This document shows, in pieces, positions 24,890 through 36,082 of a DNA stretch of 64,000 nt; positions within the stretch are counted from its first letter, which is position 1, and the number at the start of each line of letters is the position of its first letter. The notes under the pieces are model-generated. The model saw nothing but the letters and a program-made list of their open reading frames with translations. It was not told the DNA's origin and ran no database searches. Source of the DNA: Nannobrachium achirus (Eukaryota > Chordata > Actinopteri > Myctophiformes > Myctophidae); the NCBI GenBank assembly GCA_963921795.1, contig OY997657.1, positions 29,209,470 through 29,273,469 of the forward strand. The letters run 5' to 3'. The position numbers and the translations under genes are program-made.

Positions 24890-25850
24890 GTAGGTCTCCA
24901 CCAGGTCAGATTAGGTTATTGTGGTCCAGCAATGTTCGGAATTTATTCATTATAGAGGTGAGTGGAATCTGTAGAAGTTGAGGGATTAATGTTTATCAAG
25001 TTATTGATTTGATTTGATTTGTGGGACGAGCCACTCCTGCAAACTTTAGATGCCAATCTTAGCCAATCAGGATGGAATATGCCCCTTAAGGGCAAGGTCG
25101 CCCTTAAGTGCACGCATCCGCAAGACTGCTGGGTGAGCACTGGTGCTTTGGCATGGGATGAACTTTCCCTCTGTGTCATAAAATAAATATTGGCACTTTG
25201 GCCACAGTGTGTGCGGCCGTTCTTTGTCTTTTAAAGACTATTAATGGGATCAACTTTGAAAAAAGAAATGCACAAACCTGGTTGGTTGTTTATTTGACCA
25301 AATATGGAGATGACTGACATCTGACATCATAGATGTTTGATGTCATAGACCACATGAGACTGACACAATATGTCCATGAATTCCCAGATATGGGCTTAAT
25401 GTTGATGACATCAAGGATCTCCATATATGGGCATAAAAGGGACAAGGACGGTCGCAACAAGTAGCGACCTATGGTCGCAATTAATCTGGCTGGTCGAGTA
25501 ATCATTGTGATGTTAGAACAGGTCAGCTATATCCTTATCTGGAGTCTGTGAGGTTAGATGTAGAGACATGAGACATCCATGAGGTCAGATAGAAGTATTG
25601 GCCAGCTCCATATATGGAGATGTCTTGGCCATATATGAAGCGTGACATGAGACTTGACACATGGACGTACGGACATATGGACATGATCTGCAGGTTTTCA
25701 TACTAAACGCGACCTAAGGTCGCAAAAATCGGACATGATCCGTTTTGACTATAGAGATAATGTGTACCTATTTGTGTGTTTGGACAAAATCTGTAGGAGT
25801 GATATTTAAAAAATTACCTCCTGGTGGCGCTATAACAGGCCGATGTAAAG
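24890..25850. repeat. Cluster of 'GCGACC' interspersed repeats
   Basis: The left part (GTAGGTCTCCACCAGGTCAG; GCCAATCAGGATGGAATATG) matches R14 at 13925. The middle (TCTCCATATATGGGCATAAA, AGGGACAAGGACGG) matches 63080-63120. Short inverted repeats occur: CTTAAGGGC/GCCCTTAAG at about 25084-25107, and GCGACC/GGTCGC at about 25461-25480. The right part (CTCCTGGTGGCGCTATAA) again matches R14. The inner boundaries are uncertain. Confidence 0.5.
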
Positions 25851-25946
25851 AATCTAGGGCAGAAGTACTGCTCTGGCATCCAGGGAGTGTGTGTGACCAC
25901 ATAAGAGATTTGTTTTTTCTTTTTTAATAATTCTTTAAAAAGTTTC

Positions 25947-26016
25947 GGAAATAGCAGATCTACAAGCTCACAACACGTCGCAATGCGTTGTGAGCTTGTA
26001 AATGTGCAATTTTTGA
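25947..26016. repeat. Fold-back module, full core
   Basis: GGAAATAGCAGATCTACAAG CTCACAACACGTCGC, then AATGCGTTGTGAGCTTGTAA. The right tip is decayed (ATGTGCAATTTTT). It lies just downstream of the R14-like CTCCTGGTGG block; the host is not otherwise defined. Confidence 0.82.
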
Positions 26017-26329
26017 AATAGCAAAAACATAACCTATTTTGATGCTATATTATATTCATTCACTTATTTTGCTGCGGACCCACTGGAACCCCCCATCTAC
26101 AATTACATCTACATTTGAACTTCTAGGCTATGTTACATTAAGTTTGTGTTCAGATTCTGCTATAATGATTGTAATACATTGTGTATCTGTACTGTTATGT
26201 GTACACTTGAATACAATGGGATAGTGTCAGTAGTGTGTCATGTGGTCACCCCAACAACAAATTAGGTGGGTTAAAGAAGAAGTACATCACTATAATGTAT
26301 ATTAATTTTTTGAAGCTGCGTTCCTGTTG

Positions 26330-26715
26330 TGATTACAGCTAGGGTCCTGCTTAACCTTTCCTATCGAACTCACCTCTCCGCTACTCACCAGTTAAGCGTG
26401 GGGTGGCTCAGAGTAGATGACAGAGTACAGCATCGTGCATTGGGCCTGTTGTACAAGATACACTACACCACTAAGATACATCCATGTACCTGGCAAAAAA
26501 ACATGAAGGATGTCCACAATTACAACACCAGAGGCAGCGCCACAGATCACGTTCAACCCAGAGTCAACTCAAAGGGTTAACCCCGTTCTCCTGCTATACC
26601 ACCAAAATGTGGAACGTCTTACCAAAGGGCTTAAAGGAGTGTAAATCCCTAACATCCTTTAAAATCGCCCTGAAAAAACACTTACAGGTGGAAGCCGCTC
26701 GTAACTGGTAAAAAC
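26330..26715 (+). pseudogene. LINE reverse-transcriptase C-terminal relic
   Basis: Frame 1 (to 26580) reads LGWLRVDDRVQHRALGLLYK-like sequence: GWLRVDDRVQHRALGLLYKI then HNYNTRGSATDH. A one-base shift moves the reading to PFSCYTTKMWNVLPKGLK then SLTSFKIALKKHL, ending at 26711. The HNYNTR block followed by a KxWNxLP and SFK..LKKHL tail is typical of non-LTR retrotransposon ORF2 C-termini of the CR1/L2/Rex type (from family knowledge). Upstream RT motifs are missing. The frameshift and truncation make it inactive. Confidence 0.8.
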
Positions 26716-26814
26716 AAACCTAGCCCAGCCTTACCCTCCCCCTGACCCTTCTATTGTAAATAGGCTATCTACTCTATATATATTTTTTGCACAACCTCCA
26801 CGGCTCCACCGGCT

Positions 26815-26822
26815 GTCAGTCA

Positions 26823-26864
<42 letters not shown>

Positions 26865-26882
26865 AAGTCAGTAAGTCAGTCT
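26815..26882. repeat. (AGTC)n microsatellite
   Basis: GTCA units with a few GTAA variants. Confidence 0.97.
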
Positions 26883-26989
26883 GTCACACAAAGCGGTACA
26901 CAGTATCTCTAAAGTCATGTCATCAACATGGATCTGTCCCATTTCCCATATTCCCTCCTGATTGGCTACGATTGCCTTCTAAAGTTTGT

Positions 26990-27048
26990 GTATGCGACCT
27001 GACGGTCGCTTATCTCCCAAATTAAGGAGTCTTACTGGTAAATATCTA

Positions 27049-27050
<2 letters not shown>
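26990..27050 (+). repeat. Fragment of 'GCGACC' repeat
   Basis: TGCGACCTGACGGTCGCTTA and AAGGAGTCTTACTGGTAAAT. The end string GTCTTACTGGTA is shared with 36576-36587 and with a small insertion at 37525. Confidence 0.5.

Positions 27051-27051
<1 letters not shown>

Positions 27052-27096
<45 letters not shown>
27052..27096. repeat. (TA)n microsatellite
   Basis: About 22 TA units followed by T-rich sequence. Confidence 0.98.
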
Positions 27097-27100
<4 letters not shown>

Positions 27101-27646
27101 TTTTCTTTTCTTTTTTTGTATTTTTTTCCTGACAATATCTACTGCATAGTAATGTGTTCTATCCGTCTGTCATTCAATGTTAGATGAGATAAATAAAGGT
27201 TTCCTGTGTAAATTAGCCGAAAAGCTCACTAGGATCTCCTTTTAGTTGACCTTGTACCAGTGAACTGTACTGTCATGAAACCTGAAGCGTTTTCCTATGC
27301 AAAAGTCTTCAATCAATCAATTTTCTTTTACTGTGAAAAGTTTAACATAGCATATTGCTCCCTCTAGTGGTTCAAAAGATGTTGATGAATTTTTAAGCAC
27401 TGTTGTACTAGCCAGACATCATCCCCACACATGTTAAAACCTATGGTTAAAACAAGGAGGGGATCTATACTGCAGTTACTAGTTCAGTTGATGGAAACCA
27501 CACAGCTCAAATATACTGTAATATAACAGCCATGCATGGTATTTTCATGGTCTTCACTGTTCCTGACATTGATAATGAATTCTGTCTTATAGGTCATAAT
27601 CTCTTTCCATTGTGATTTGGGTCCCACAGGATAATGTCTCTGGAAC
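27097..27646. other. Unique sequence, no recognised feature
   Basis: AT-rich, no coding or repeat signal. Confidence 0.5.
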
Positions 27647-28123
27647 CAGTGTTGTTTTTGACAGCAAATTTTGATTTAGTTTTAGTCATAGTCTTTTAAA
27701 TAAAATGTCATTTAATTTTAGTCATAATTTAGTCACCTGAAAAGTATTAGTTTTAGTCTAATTTTAGTCGACTAAATCTACAGTTGATTTAGTCGACTAA
27801 AATGTATTTTGGCGGTGCCTTGATGACATTGTAATGATTGATTTTACACTTTGTTAAGTGCGACGCGTTGTGACTTGTGAGCTTGTAGATCTGCTATTTT
27901 CAGCACGCAACACCGGAGAGCAACCAAACATAAAATGACTCTCTTCTCCACCAGTCCCTCCCCAACATTTTAGTCTAGTTTTAATTTTTTTGACAAAATT
28001 GTCAAAATCTTTAGTCTTAGTTTTTAGTCATCACAGCTTAGTTTTTATTTAGTTTTCGTCAGTGAAAAAAACGCAGTCGACAAACATTTTTTGTCATAGC
28101 TTTAGTCGACAAAATCAACACTG
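27647..28123. mobile_element. hAT-like MITE rich in TTTAGTCGACTAAA
   Basis: The ends CAGTGTTG and CAACACTG flank repeated TTTTAGTC/GACTAAAA blocks, a known look of fish hAT-type MITEs. The flanks TCTGGAAC and GTGATATC do not match, so the target duplication is lost or the flank was rearranged. It carries the right half of the fold-back module at 27858-27902 (GTTGTGACTTGTGAGCTTGT). Confidence 0.75.
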
Positions 28124-28339
28124 GTGATATCCAACTCTGTTTCAAGATGTTTTGTTCTATCTCTGTGTAATTCCTAAATTCCTAAAGATTCCTAAATAGC
28201 CACATCAAGTCAATAATGAAATCAGCCTATTTTATTATATGAATAATTAAAGGATTTGTGTCCAAAGGACAGGTATGACCAGGGTTCACAAACCTTTTCA
28301 GCTGATGGCCCTCCCCATGACCCAAACATATAAAAATAC

Positions 28340-28450
28340 TGAGTGGACCCTGATGAAGGACTCTAGCTGAAACACGTGGTCACCTGCGTTTTTTAAATGT
28401 CCTTGATTTATTATGGAATAAAAGATGTTCTACTTGAACTGAACTGAAGT
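28340..28450 (+). mobile_element. LINE-like 3' UTR fragment
   Basis: CCTGATGAAGGACTCTAGCT followed by GAAACACGTGGT is the usual GAAGG...GAAACG motif near LINE 3' ends. A hAT tip (CCAGGGTTCACAAACCTTTT at about 28279) lies just left. Confidence 0.4.
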
Positions 28451-29000
28451 CCTAGCCGACCCATCGGTTTGGGAAGAATTTGAGAACTCTATCACAGAGT
28501 AAAAGTAATAAAATAATCTCAAAATATATATTTTCTTGTTTCATTGAGCCCGTGGCCCGGCCCTACCCGACTAATTAGCATGCATTTTAGGCACTACACG
28601 GCCGTAAAGGGGTTCGGTCTGAATTTCAGAACTCTATACAGAAATCCTACTATAAATGTGCAAAATCTCTGCATGCATGCATGTCTGCACATCTGTAGTT
28701 CACATATCTCAAGAACCATCCAACCAACTTCAGAATTGGTGGGCTCGGCCCGCGGGAGTGCGGTGCCGGTGTCGATTTGGTCGGAGAGTTCCCGACCAAT
28801 ATGCACACCTATACACAGACTGAGCATTGGTTCAAACTCTCGTTGTTCCGTTAACATTCATCAGGTTATCATTCACCAGCATCGTCAGGTTAGCATTCAC
28901 CAGCATTAGTTTTACTGAGGTTAGGGTTAGGTGGTCGAGTCGGAAGAATGGGAGGTCAGAAGAATGGGAGGTCGGAACTATGACATGGCACAGTATATAC
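28451..29000. other. Unclassified sequence with decayed repeat
   Basis: ACATATCTCAAGAACCATCC at about 28702 resembles widespread fish repeats of unknown class. Duplicated TCGGAAGAATGGGAGGTC units at about 28940-28975. No coding signal. Confidence 0.35.
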
Positions 29001-29007
29001 TTTAGGC

Positions 29008-29385
29008 CAGGGGTCTTCATCAGGGGGTCCGGGACCCCTAGGGGTCAGAGTTACTACAGGGGGGTCCTCCAAATCTTTGTGTGATAGAAACCTTTTTCTC
29101 CTTTCTAACCAACCACTTGTTCCCTATAGCATCTACTTTAGTCAAAAATAGCCGATCTACAAGCTCACAACGCCTCGCGCTGCGAGGCGTTGTGAGCTTG
29201 TAGATCGGCTATTTTTGGCAAAGAGCTTTGGTTTAGAGGAGAAAGGTCAAGTTTATTAAGTATTGACGGTTCAAGTGGTTAAATATCTGAAAACACAAAT
29301 TGACATGAATCCAAAATACACTGTTTATCGTGCTGTCAAAAGATTAAACTAGGCTATATGGAATCTACGAAAAGGTTGACCCCTG
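29008..29385 (+). mobile_element. hAT-type MITE, CAGGGGTCTTCA family
   Basis: The ends CAGGGGTCTTCATCAGGG and GACCCCTG have an exact 8-bp duplication, CTTTAGGC (29000-29007, 29386-29393). The length is 378 bp. Siblings are at 61304-61736 and, reversed, at 63712-64000. Confidence 0.94.
29143..29217. repeat. Fold-back module, perfect 36-bp arms
   Basis: This is the best-preserved copy: identical arms CAAAAATAGCCGATCTACAA then GCTCACAACGCCTCGC, and a 3-base loop (gct). It is the reference for the CGCCTCGC core type. The lack of any mismatch suggests recent formation or ongoing correction between arms. Confidence 0.95.
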
Positions 29386-29763
29386 CTTTAGGCATATATG
29401 GGGATCCGGTTGTCCAGAACATTCACCGCCCCAACCATAATCTGTTCGCAACGTTACTACGACTATGGCCCAGCAAAGAGGTCTACCACAGTATCAAGCT
29501 ACCGGTATGTACCATCAGACTGTTGAACAAGGCCTGAACACCACCTGCCACACTGGCATACTTTTCTTTGACGGCCTGCATTTCCTTATGTCGGATTATC
29601 TTTCCTTTGTGTGGATTTGTTGCCCTAAGTGGACTACTTTCCTTTGTGGATCTACCATGTGGGTTTTATCTGTGAAGTCTTGCCTCATGCAGACTATCTT
29701 CTTATGTGGACTTGCCGATGTGCTGCTACCTTTGGTGTCTTAAATCTATCCTCATGTACCTTC

Positions 29764-30239
29764 CAGTGGTGGAAAAAGTACTCAATTTCTATCGTATCTA
29801 AGTATCAATACTGTAATGTAGAAGTACTCTGTTACAAGTAAAAGTCTGGAATTCAAAATGTACTTGAGTAAAAGTATGAAAGTGTTGGCATCAAAATGTA
29901 CTTAAAGTACCAAAAGTAAAAGTACAATATGTTTGAAAATAGCAGATCTACAAGCTCACAGCTTGTAGATCGGCTATTTTCAAATTGCCAAGGTATAAAA
30001 TAGAGCTACAAGGGTTTATATATGTTTTATAATATCATAATTTATATCTGCAAAGTAACTAGTAACTAAAGTTTTCAAATAAATGTAGTGGAGTAAAAGT
30101 ACAATATTTGCATCCAAGATGTAATGGAGTAGAAGTAAAAGTATTGGAAATTGGAAATACTCAAATAAAGTACAAATACATCAAAATTGTACTTAAGTAC
30201 AGTACTTAAGTAAATGTACTTAGTTAATTTACACCACTG
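29764..30239 (+). mobile_element. hAT-type MITE, CAGTGGTG...AAGTA family
   Basis: The ends CAGTGGTGGAAAAAGTACTC and AATTTACACCACTG are flanked by an exact 8-bp duplication, GTACCTTC (29756-29763, 30240-30247). The length is 476 bp. It is inserted in LINE-like sequence. Confidence 0.94.
29932..29984. repeat. Fold-back module, core deleted
   Basis: 25-bp arms TTTGAAAATAGCAGATCTAC.. with one mismatch (AGCAGATC against GATCGGCT). The loop is only cac. Confidence 0.92.
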
Positions 30240-30447
30240 GTACCTTCCTCAGGGGGAAGGCCACGTTGGCTGAAACGTTGTGAACGTGAACTTCGACTAT
30301 TCAGATTTTTCACTATTTATGTTTTGTCCTGCACCAGCATTACTGTATATAGTATGTGTGTAACGATTCCTGTTGAAAAACCTCATGTACACACTGTACA
30401 GCCACTGTTTTACTTCTTATGTCTAACCTGGCGTTCATATCTGCTAC

Positions 30448-30650
30448 TCTTTTTTTTTTTTTACGATTTATTTTTGGGCTTTTTATGCCTTTTTTTGATA
30501 GGATAGTAGACTGACAGGAAATGGGGAGAGAGATGGGGAATGACATGTGGCAAAGGTCTTCCGGATCGGGAATCGAACCGGCGACGCCAACAGGCATCAT
30601 AGCCTAGTATGTGGTATGCACCTTGACCACCAGGCCAGCAGGCACCCCAT
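30448..30650 (-). mobile_element. tRNA-derived SINE
   Basis: On the minus strand: CTGGCCTGGTGGTCAAGGTG (A-box region), GCCGGTTCGATTCCCGATCC (B box), CATGTCATTCCCCATCTCTC, then AAAAAGCCCAAAAATAAATC and poly(A). The same SINE, more decayed, is at 39042-39192. Confidence 0.85.
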
Positions 30651-31551
30651 ATCTGCTGCTCCTTTTTTACGCTACATGTATAGGCTATGTTTAGATATCT
30701 TTGATTGTTTTGTTTCTTTTCTGTTTTTCTCCTCCTTCCTCTCCCTCTCTCTGTCGGAGTCTGTCCCCCCTTTTTTCTTTCTTGAAAAAAACAAATGATT
30801 GAGCTTGCACAAAAAAGAATTACACCCATTTATTTACAACCGTAAACCTGTGATGTGACAATAACATGGATTATTGGTCCTTAAATTGTATACACTGTAC
30901 TGTATGTTTGAAACCCCAGACCTAGTGTTGTACAAATGAACATCTCTTAAAAACCCAAAGTAATTGGTGAAGTACTTGGCTGAGGCAGTGTTGTTTATAA
31001 GTCTTATTTGGTTAGCCCTTTTATCAAGCCTTTGTGTGTGTCATGTGATATATACAAATAAACTTGCCTTGCCTAGAGGCAAACAGCATTACAAGGCTGC
31101 TTCAACGAGATAGATTACACATTGTGTAGCTACTGTACAAGTTAGGCTACAACAGTCAAACTATTCCAAAACTCAATATTGAAGGGTGTCAAGTATAATG
31201 TGTTTATAATTTTTCAAGGAAAGAGTTTTGGTTTATTGCTTTGCTACTTTTTATGTTTGTGCTGCTGCAGGTTAATACGGTTAAAGCTACAATTATGTTT
31301 ATGCCCCACCCGGGATTCAAACCCTGGTCTTGCTTATGTACAGAAAAGGTTATGTTTATAAAATCTCAACATACTAGACAAGTAAAATAGCCAAGCACAA
31401 CAAGGGTACTGGGAAGGAACTTGTTACAACTCAAATAATTGATGGTCAGGTCCAGCTGCCACTCAGCCAGCTCTTTATGGAGGACTTTAAGGTAACAATG
31501 CAGCTAATCTACTTAAGACTTGCCGGTAACCCTTTCCACATAGCTGTAGAG
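30651..31551. other. Unique sequence with a B-box-like string
   Basis: ACCCGGGATTCAAACCCTGG at about 31308 (reverse B box) may be a SINE scrap. No coding frame. Confidence 0.4.
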
Positions 31552-31865
31552 CAGGGGTCTGCAATCTTTTTTGAAAATGAAGTGCCATGGTTTTATTTTC
31601 TAGATAGTCAGTGTGCCATGTCAACAATCAACATACATTTTAATGACACCCCATTAAAATGGACAATGTTTTAATGATCATTAGACTCGGAGCAATAACC
31701 CACCTATCTCCAGTCAAAGTTCAGACTTTTAATGAATGCAGAATAACGTGCAGGATAATTTGCTGCAAAACAACATTTGATTTTAAAATAAAAATCCTCT
31801 CTCTCAAACTTCTGCCAGTGTGCCAGTGATCACCCTCCCCTGTGCCAATGTTGGCACCCGTGTAT
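31552..31865. mobile_element. hAT-like MITE fragment, CAGGGGTCTGCAATC family
   Basis: It begins CAGGGGTCTGCAATCTTTTT with AAGTGCCATG, and ends in TGCCAGTGTGCCAGTGATCA and GGCACCCGTGTATA. This is the usual layout of fish hAT MITEs. The right tip and target duplication were not found. No fold-back module is present. Confidence 0.6.
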
Positions 31866-32519
31866 AAAGATTTTCCATACAGCTTTTGAATCTGCAAGCA
31901 AGGTACAAAGTACAGGTACATCATACATTAGCTATTAGTGTTACATATTTCAGTGTTGTAATAAAATATAGCTTATAATTGTAACTTGCATTTATGACGG
32001 CCATGCTGTTGACTCTGTTGATACCGATAGGGAGGAATCACTCAATCAGTTATAAATCTATTTATAAATCACACATATGAAGTAGTCCTAAATGAGGCCA
32101 TAATCCTAATCCTAACTATTCTGCCCCCTGCTGGACTGAAGGCTGTACTAAACTGTTGAATGTTCACTTATTGTCATGGTCCTACATTGGCTCATTGTGG
32201 TTTTAAGTGTTTAATTGGATGCTCATGTTACGCCCCCTCACGCTGCAGCCCAGTGGTCTTCATACTAAAGGCCGCAGCCGGAAACGTATTCTCTATTTTG
32301 GTAAACTTCTATGGTGTGGTGCCGAAGAGAACAAGGTTGGTCTATATGTAGCCTACCCACAAACGTTGGCCATTCAGTAAGTATGTCCCCACAAAAGTAA
32401 GACAAAGTGCACCTCATGCTGTCACGTGCATACAGCAAACCACACAGCCCAGCTGATGTTCCTATATGCCTATAGCTATGCAACAGCACAAAAAGCTCAT
32501 GTAACTAGTTAGCACTTAC

Positions 32520-32700
32520 CGTAGGACTCACCTAATGATTTTCTTAGGTTTTAAATATAGCGTTTTTACTGATTGGGTGCTTGGTCTACCTATGTTATTT
32601 TTTGTCTTGATTGATATTTCTATGCATCTGATGTAATGATGTTGACGTACATGTATTGATGTATTACCTTGCTTATTGTAAATCGCTCTGGATTTACTAC
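32520..32700 (-). repeat. Second copy of the 23405 repeat, reversed
   Basis: GGTGCTTGGTCTACCTATGT-like sequence (TTGGGTGCTTGGTCTACC), TTTCTATGCATCTGATG and TTGTAAATCGCTCTGGAT mirror 23430-23530. Confidence 0.6.
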
Positions 32701-33399
32701 AATTTGTTTTCTATCTGCCTGCAATATATAATTGTAACTTCCTTGCCAAGCAATTTCTTTGATATTTTTCATACTAGCATACTAATTATTTTGTAGCCTG
32801 TTGTGATAGTACAGCATTTATATGACTGTGCATTATCTATGTGTTTTACATAAAATGCAAGTACGTAATTATTACATTTATGCCCTGAATCTTGAATAAA
32901 CAAACTGTGGAATTTATTTTACTATTAAGCACATCATTGGTGATAATCAAGATCACTGCCCGATGTAGAGGATGAATGAAAACAGTTCTCCAACAACAAT
33001 AAGTACCTAGTGGGAGAATAAGAAATGTTTTCAATTGACATTTTATGATGCAAAAACCTGAAAAGATGATACCATACTGACATTTTCAATAACCTGATGA
33101 ATAAACAAAAGACAGGGCGATTTGGACACAAGAAATAACTGCTGTGACGATGCTGGCTAAATACACACACAGGTGTTAGTGTGTGCTGCGATGAACTTCA
33201 TTAAACAACCGCTGGAGCTGCCAACATTCATTTCAGCACACACTCAAGGTACGTAGATCAAAGCGCTTGAATTGCCAAAAGGTCAGCGATATGAAAACAA
33301 GATAGCCTATAATTATACGTATCCATTTTATTTCCACCCACTCCATCAGTTTTCCTGAGGTGTACATCAGCAATCTACCTCTTCACAGATACAGTACCA

Positions 33400-33400
<1 letters not shown>
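32701..33400. other. Unique sequence, no recognised feature
   Basis: AT-rich; no coding or repeat signal. Confidence 0.5.
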
Positions 33401-33402
<2 letters not shown>

Positions 33403-33466
<64 letters not shown>

Positions 33467-33470
33467 ACAC

Positions 33471-33528
<58 letters not shown>
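33403..33528. repeat. (GA)n(CA)n(ACAG)n compound microsatellite
   Basis: About 30 GA units, 4 CA units, then about 14 ACAG units. Confidence 0.97.
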
Positions 33529-33530
33529 TG

Positions 33531-34800
33531 AAATAGAGATATATGGACAGAGAGACAGAGAATATACTTTATTGGTGTTAAGTACAAGTTTGAAGGAGAA
33601 AAGGCGAGAAGTTTTGTGGTCGTTGTGTAAATATACGGTGCCTTCTACAACAACACACAAGCGTATTATGTCTGCCTGCTTAAGGTGTGTCATGCAATGT
33701 GCACTGTCATCAACACGAGGTGTCATCCAGTTACTCTGAAGGGTGGTGAAGAGTGCCATTGTCATTTACTGTAACACACACTATCTCTTGTGTTGAGAGA
33801 AACACACAAAAACAGGCACACACTGATGCACACACGGAAACTATCATTCCACCGACAACATGTTAAAGGTATCTTGGCAAAACATGTGTCCATCGTGTCA
33901 ACGGCTGGCATTAAAATGATCCCAACATGTACTTGGGTAAGAAGAACGCTTTGACTTCCCCTGCAGTGTTATGCCTGTATGGTCCAAATATACTTTGTTG
34001 TCTGGAAACATCTGTATTACACCTTGATGACTGAGTTCTGGCCAAGTGCTTTTGAACTTGATAACATAACCTTGTTGTTTGGGAGGGCCGGTAACAACAT
34101 GCCTGCTGCAGAGATTGAGTAGACAATCGTTGCCATTCAGTAAGGTTATGGGGCGGGGGGAAAAATAGAAAGAAAAACAAATGTAATTAGGAGAAGTATT
34201 TTTAGAGGAGGTGCACATGGAACTGGTAAGTGCTGTCTGGTTTGTGTAATTCCACTTTGATGTCTGAGTCATCACACATCAACATCCCTCTGTTTTCATG
34301 CATGCCCAGGTTTCCTATGAATCTTCCTTTGAGTTGAAGGTTACAGAGGTTGTCAGTCCTAGAATACATGGAGTACTGCAATTCTTTTTTGTTTGTTTCT
34401 TTGTTTTTACCCAGTTTACCGTATCAGATTCGACAAATAGACCAATCCTATCAGGTTTTATGACTAGTTTTAATCTATACAATTTGTGTTTATTGGCAAA
34501 ATAATGAAATCTCTTCTCTTATGTTTTGTTTTCAATTCACGGAGCCCCCTGAAGGGATATTCCAAAACCTTTGAGCTGGGGTGGCATTCATAGCATTGAG
34601 GCAAAGTGTCCAGTAGAGAGCACTGTTGAACAAATGATAGTTGAAGTAAATCAGCATTATATTTTCTAGTTGAAATGTTTAGTTGAATTGACTTGCACCA
34701 AGTGAGATGAACATTGACTGTAGAAAGGCGGTCCTAATATTTTACATGGCTAAAGTTTTTTTGTTTGTTTAAATGTTCAATGTACAGACAGTACTGTAAT
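33531..34800. other. Unique sequence, no recognised feature
   Basis: Frames up to 125 codons on the minus strand at about 33900-34275 resemble nothing known. GAGGTTGTCAG and TTTGTTTGTTTC runs are the only structure. Confidence 0.4.
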
Positions 34801-34815
34801 ACAGACAGTAATACC

Positions 34816-34927
34816 AAGATATCTCTCTATCTCTCTATCTTTCTCTCTCCTTTTTATATACGTATAAAGATAGAAGGGGAGCGAGAGAGGGAGAGAGAGA
34901 GAGAAGGGGAGAGGGGAAGGGGGAGAG

Positions 34928-34977
<50 letters not shown>
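34816..34977. repeat. (CT)n / (GA)n microsatellite
   Basis: CTCTCTAT units on the left and (GA)n at about 34929-34977; the two halves could pair. Confidence 0.94.
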
Positions 34978-34979
<2 letters not shown>

Positions 34980-34983
<4 letters not shown>

Positions 34984-35556
34984 TACACATTCACCATTCA
35001 CACACTATAAAGTGTGCCAGTGCCACAGCAATTACACAGGGGGGAGAACCCTGGGCTCCCAACTGGGCAGATCGCTGTGTGACTCAGGCGCCTTCCTGCT
35101 CTCTGAACTCTGCTGCTTCACCTTCAACTGAGATGTATGGAAGAGAAGGAGGAGAGGAGAGAGAGAGAGAGGGAGGGAGCAGAACAAGTGGTGGGGCTAG
35201 GGGGTGGTGGTGGTGGGGGGGGGGGGTGCCACATAAAACGAGGAAGTTCATCTTCTGATAAACACATAGCTACACATCCCAACGGACCACTGTCTGAGAG
35301 AGAGCAGCCCCTGACTAAATGTGTCCTTGTCTGTGCCGCACCACTACAAGGGGATACGCTGCACGGAATTCGTGTTTTGTCCCTGGGTCGTTCGTTTGAG
35401 AACGTTTGAGGATTTTAGCACACCTCTCTGTAACCTGCCGTTTCCGCCATTCAAAGGGGGCTCTCCAGACGCAGCTCTGCTCTTCACAGGAGACATGCAT
35501 AATCATGACATCGGGGAGGAGGATGAAACAAGAAAGATATGGCGTAAAGCAGCACA
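34980..35556. other. Unique sequence with G-rich tract
   Basis: A GGT/G run lies at about 35195-35226. The part at 35410-35550 has balanced composition but no identified exon. Confidence 0.4.
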
Positions 35557-35815
35557 TCGTCGTTGTCGGGTGGAAACCTTGCATGTCCAAGACCGCTCGT
35601 TTTGAATTTATCATTTTAAAAATGAACTAAACTAGTGAAAATAGCAGATCTACAAGCACACAACGCCTCGCACCGCGAGGCGTTGTGTGCTTGTAGATCG
35701 GCTGTTTTCACTACTTCTGTGCGACGGCCTTGTATGCTGAAGCAGGGCTTTACTTGGTGAAAAAACCTACAAACTTGAAACTTGGAGATACGAGGTTTCT
35801 GCCCGACAGTGACGA
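35557..35815 (+). mobile_element. TA-flanked MITE, TCGTCGTTGTCGGG family, copy 1
   Basis: The ends TCGTCGTTGTCGGGTGGAAA and GGTTTCTGCCCGACAGTGAC GA are inverted repeats. TA follows the right end; the left flank is CA, probably a mutated TA. The ends and TA fit a Tc1/mariner-like MITE, but no transposase is present to prove this. Confidence 0.8.
35634..35712. repeat. Fold-back module, 38-bp arms, GCACAC variant
   Basis: Arms AGTGAAAATAGCAGATCTAC then AAGCACACAACGCCTCGC, two mismatches, loop acc. The left arm has AGCAGATC and the right arm GATCGGCTG. Confidence 0.93.
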
Positions 35816-35852
35816 TACATACTGTATATATCGTCTATACATACTGTATATA

Positions 35853-36082
35853 TCGTCGTTGTCGGGTCGAAACCTTGTATGTCCAAAACCGTTTGTTTTG
35901 TATGTATCATTTAAAAAATTATTTAAACTAGTGAAAACAGCCGATCTACAAGCATGTGCTTGTAGATCTGCTGTTTTCACTACTTTTGTGCGACGGCCTT
36001 GTATGATGAAGCAGGGCTTTATTTGCGGAAAAAAACATACGAATTTGAAACTTGGAGATTTCTGCCTGACAGGTTATGATGA
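35853..36082 (+). mobile_element. TA-flanked MITE, TCGTCGTTGTCGGG family, copy 2
   Basis: Same family and same orientation as copy 1, 38 bp further on, with TA at its left. The right end is eroded (TTTCTGCCTGACAGGTTATG). The 35 bp between the copies (ACATACTGTATATATCGTCT) repeats part of the end. Confidence 0.78.
35929..35982. repeat. Fold-back module, core lost, opposite orientation
   Basis: 26-bp arms with one mismatch. The left arm has AGCCGATC and the right arm GATCTGCTG, the reverse of copy 1 although the two host elements point the same way. Confidence 0.9.

Larger units (their letters stand above)
29396..30335 (+). mobile_element. LINE-like 3' UTR, split by a hAT element
   Basis: CAGGGGGAAGGCCACGTTGG then CTGAAACGTTGTGAACGTG at about 30250 is the usual GGAAGGCC...GAAACGTTG motif of LINE 3' regions. 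The part left of the hAT (29396-29763) has no open RT frame. The class is not certain. Confidence 0.4.

Noticed and set aside
26329..26711. Intact LINE or host gene
   Set aside because: The HNYNTR and WNVLP blocks are in different frames and the upstream RT is missing, so it is a dead relic.
29143..29217. Rho-independent terminator
   Set aside because: The stem-loop shape is similar, but the genome is eukaryotic and the sequence recurs inside transposons.
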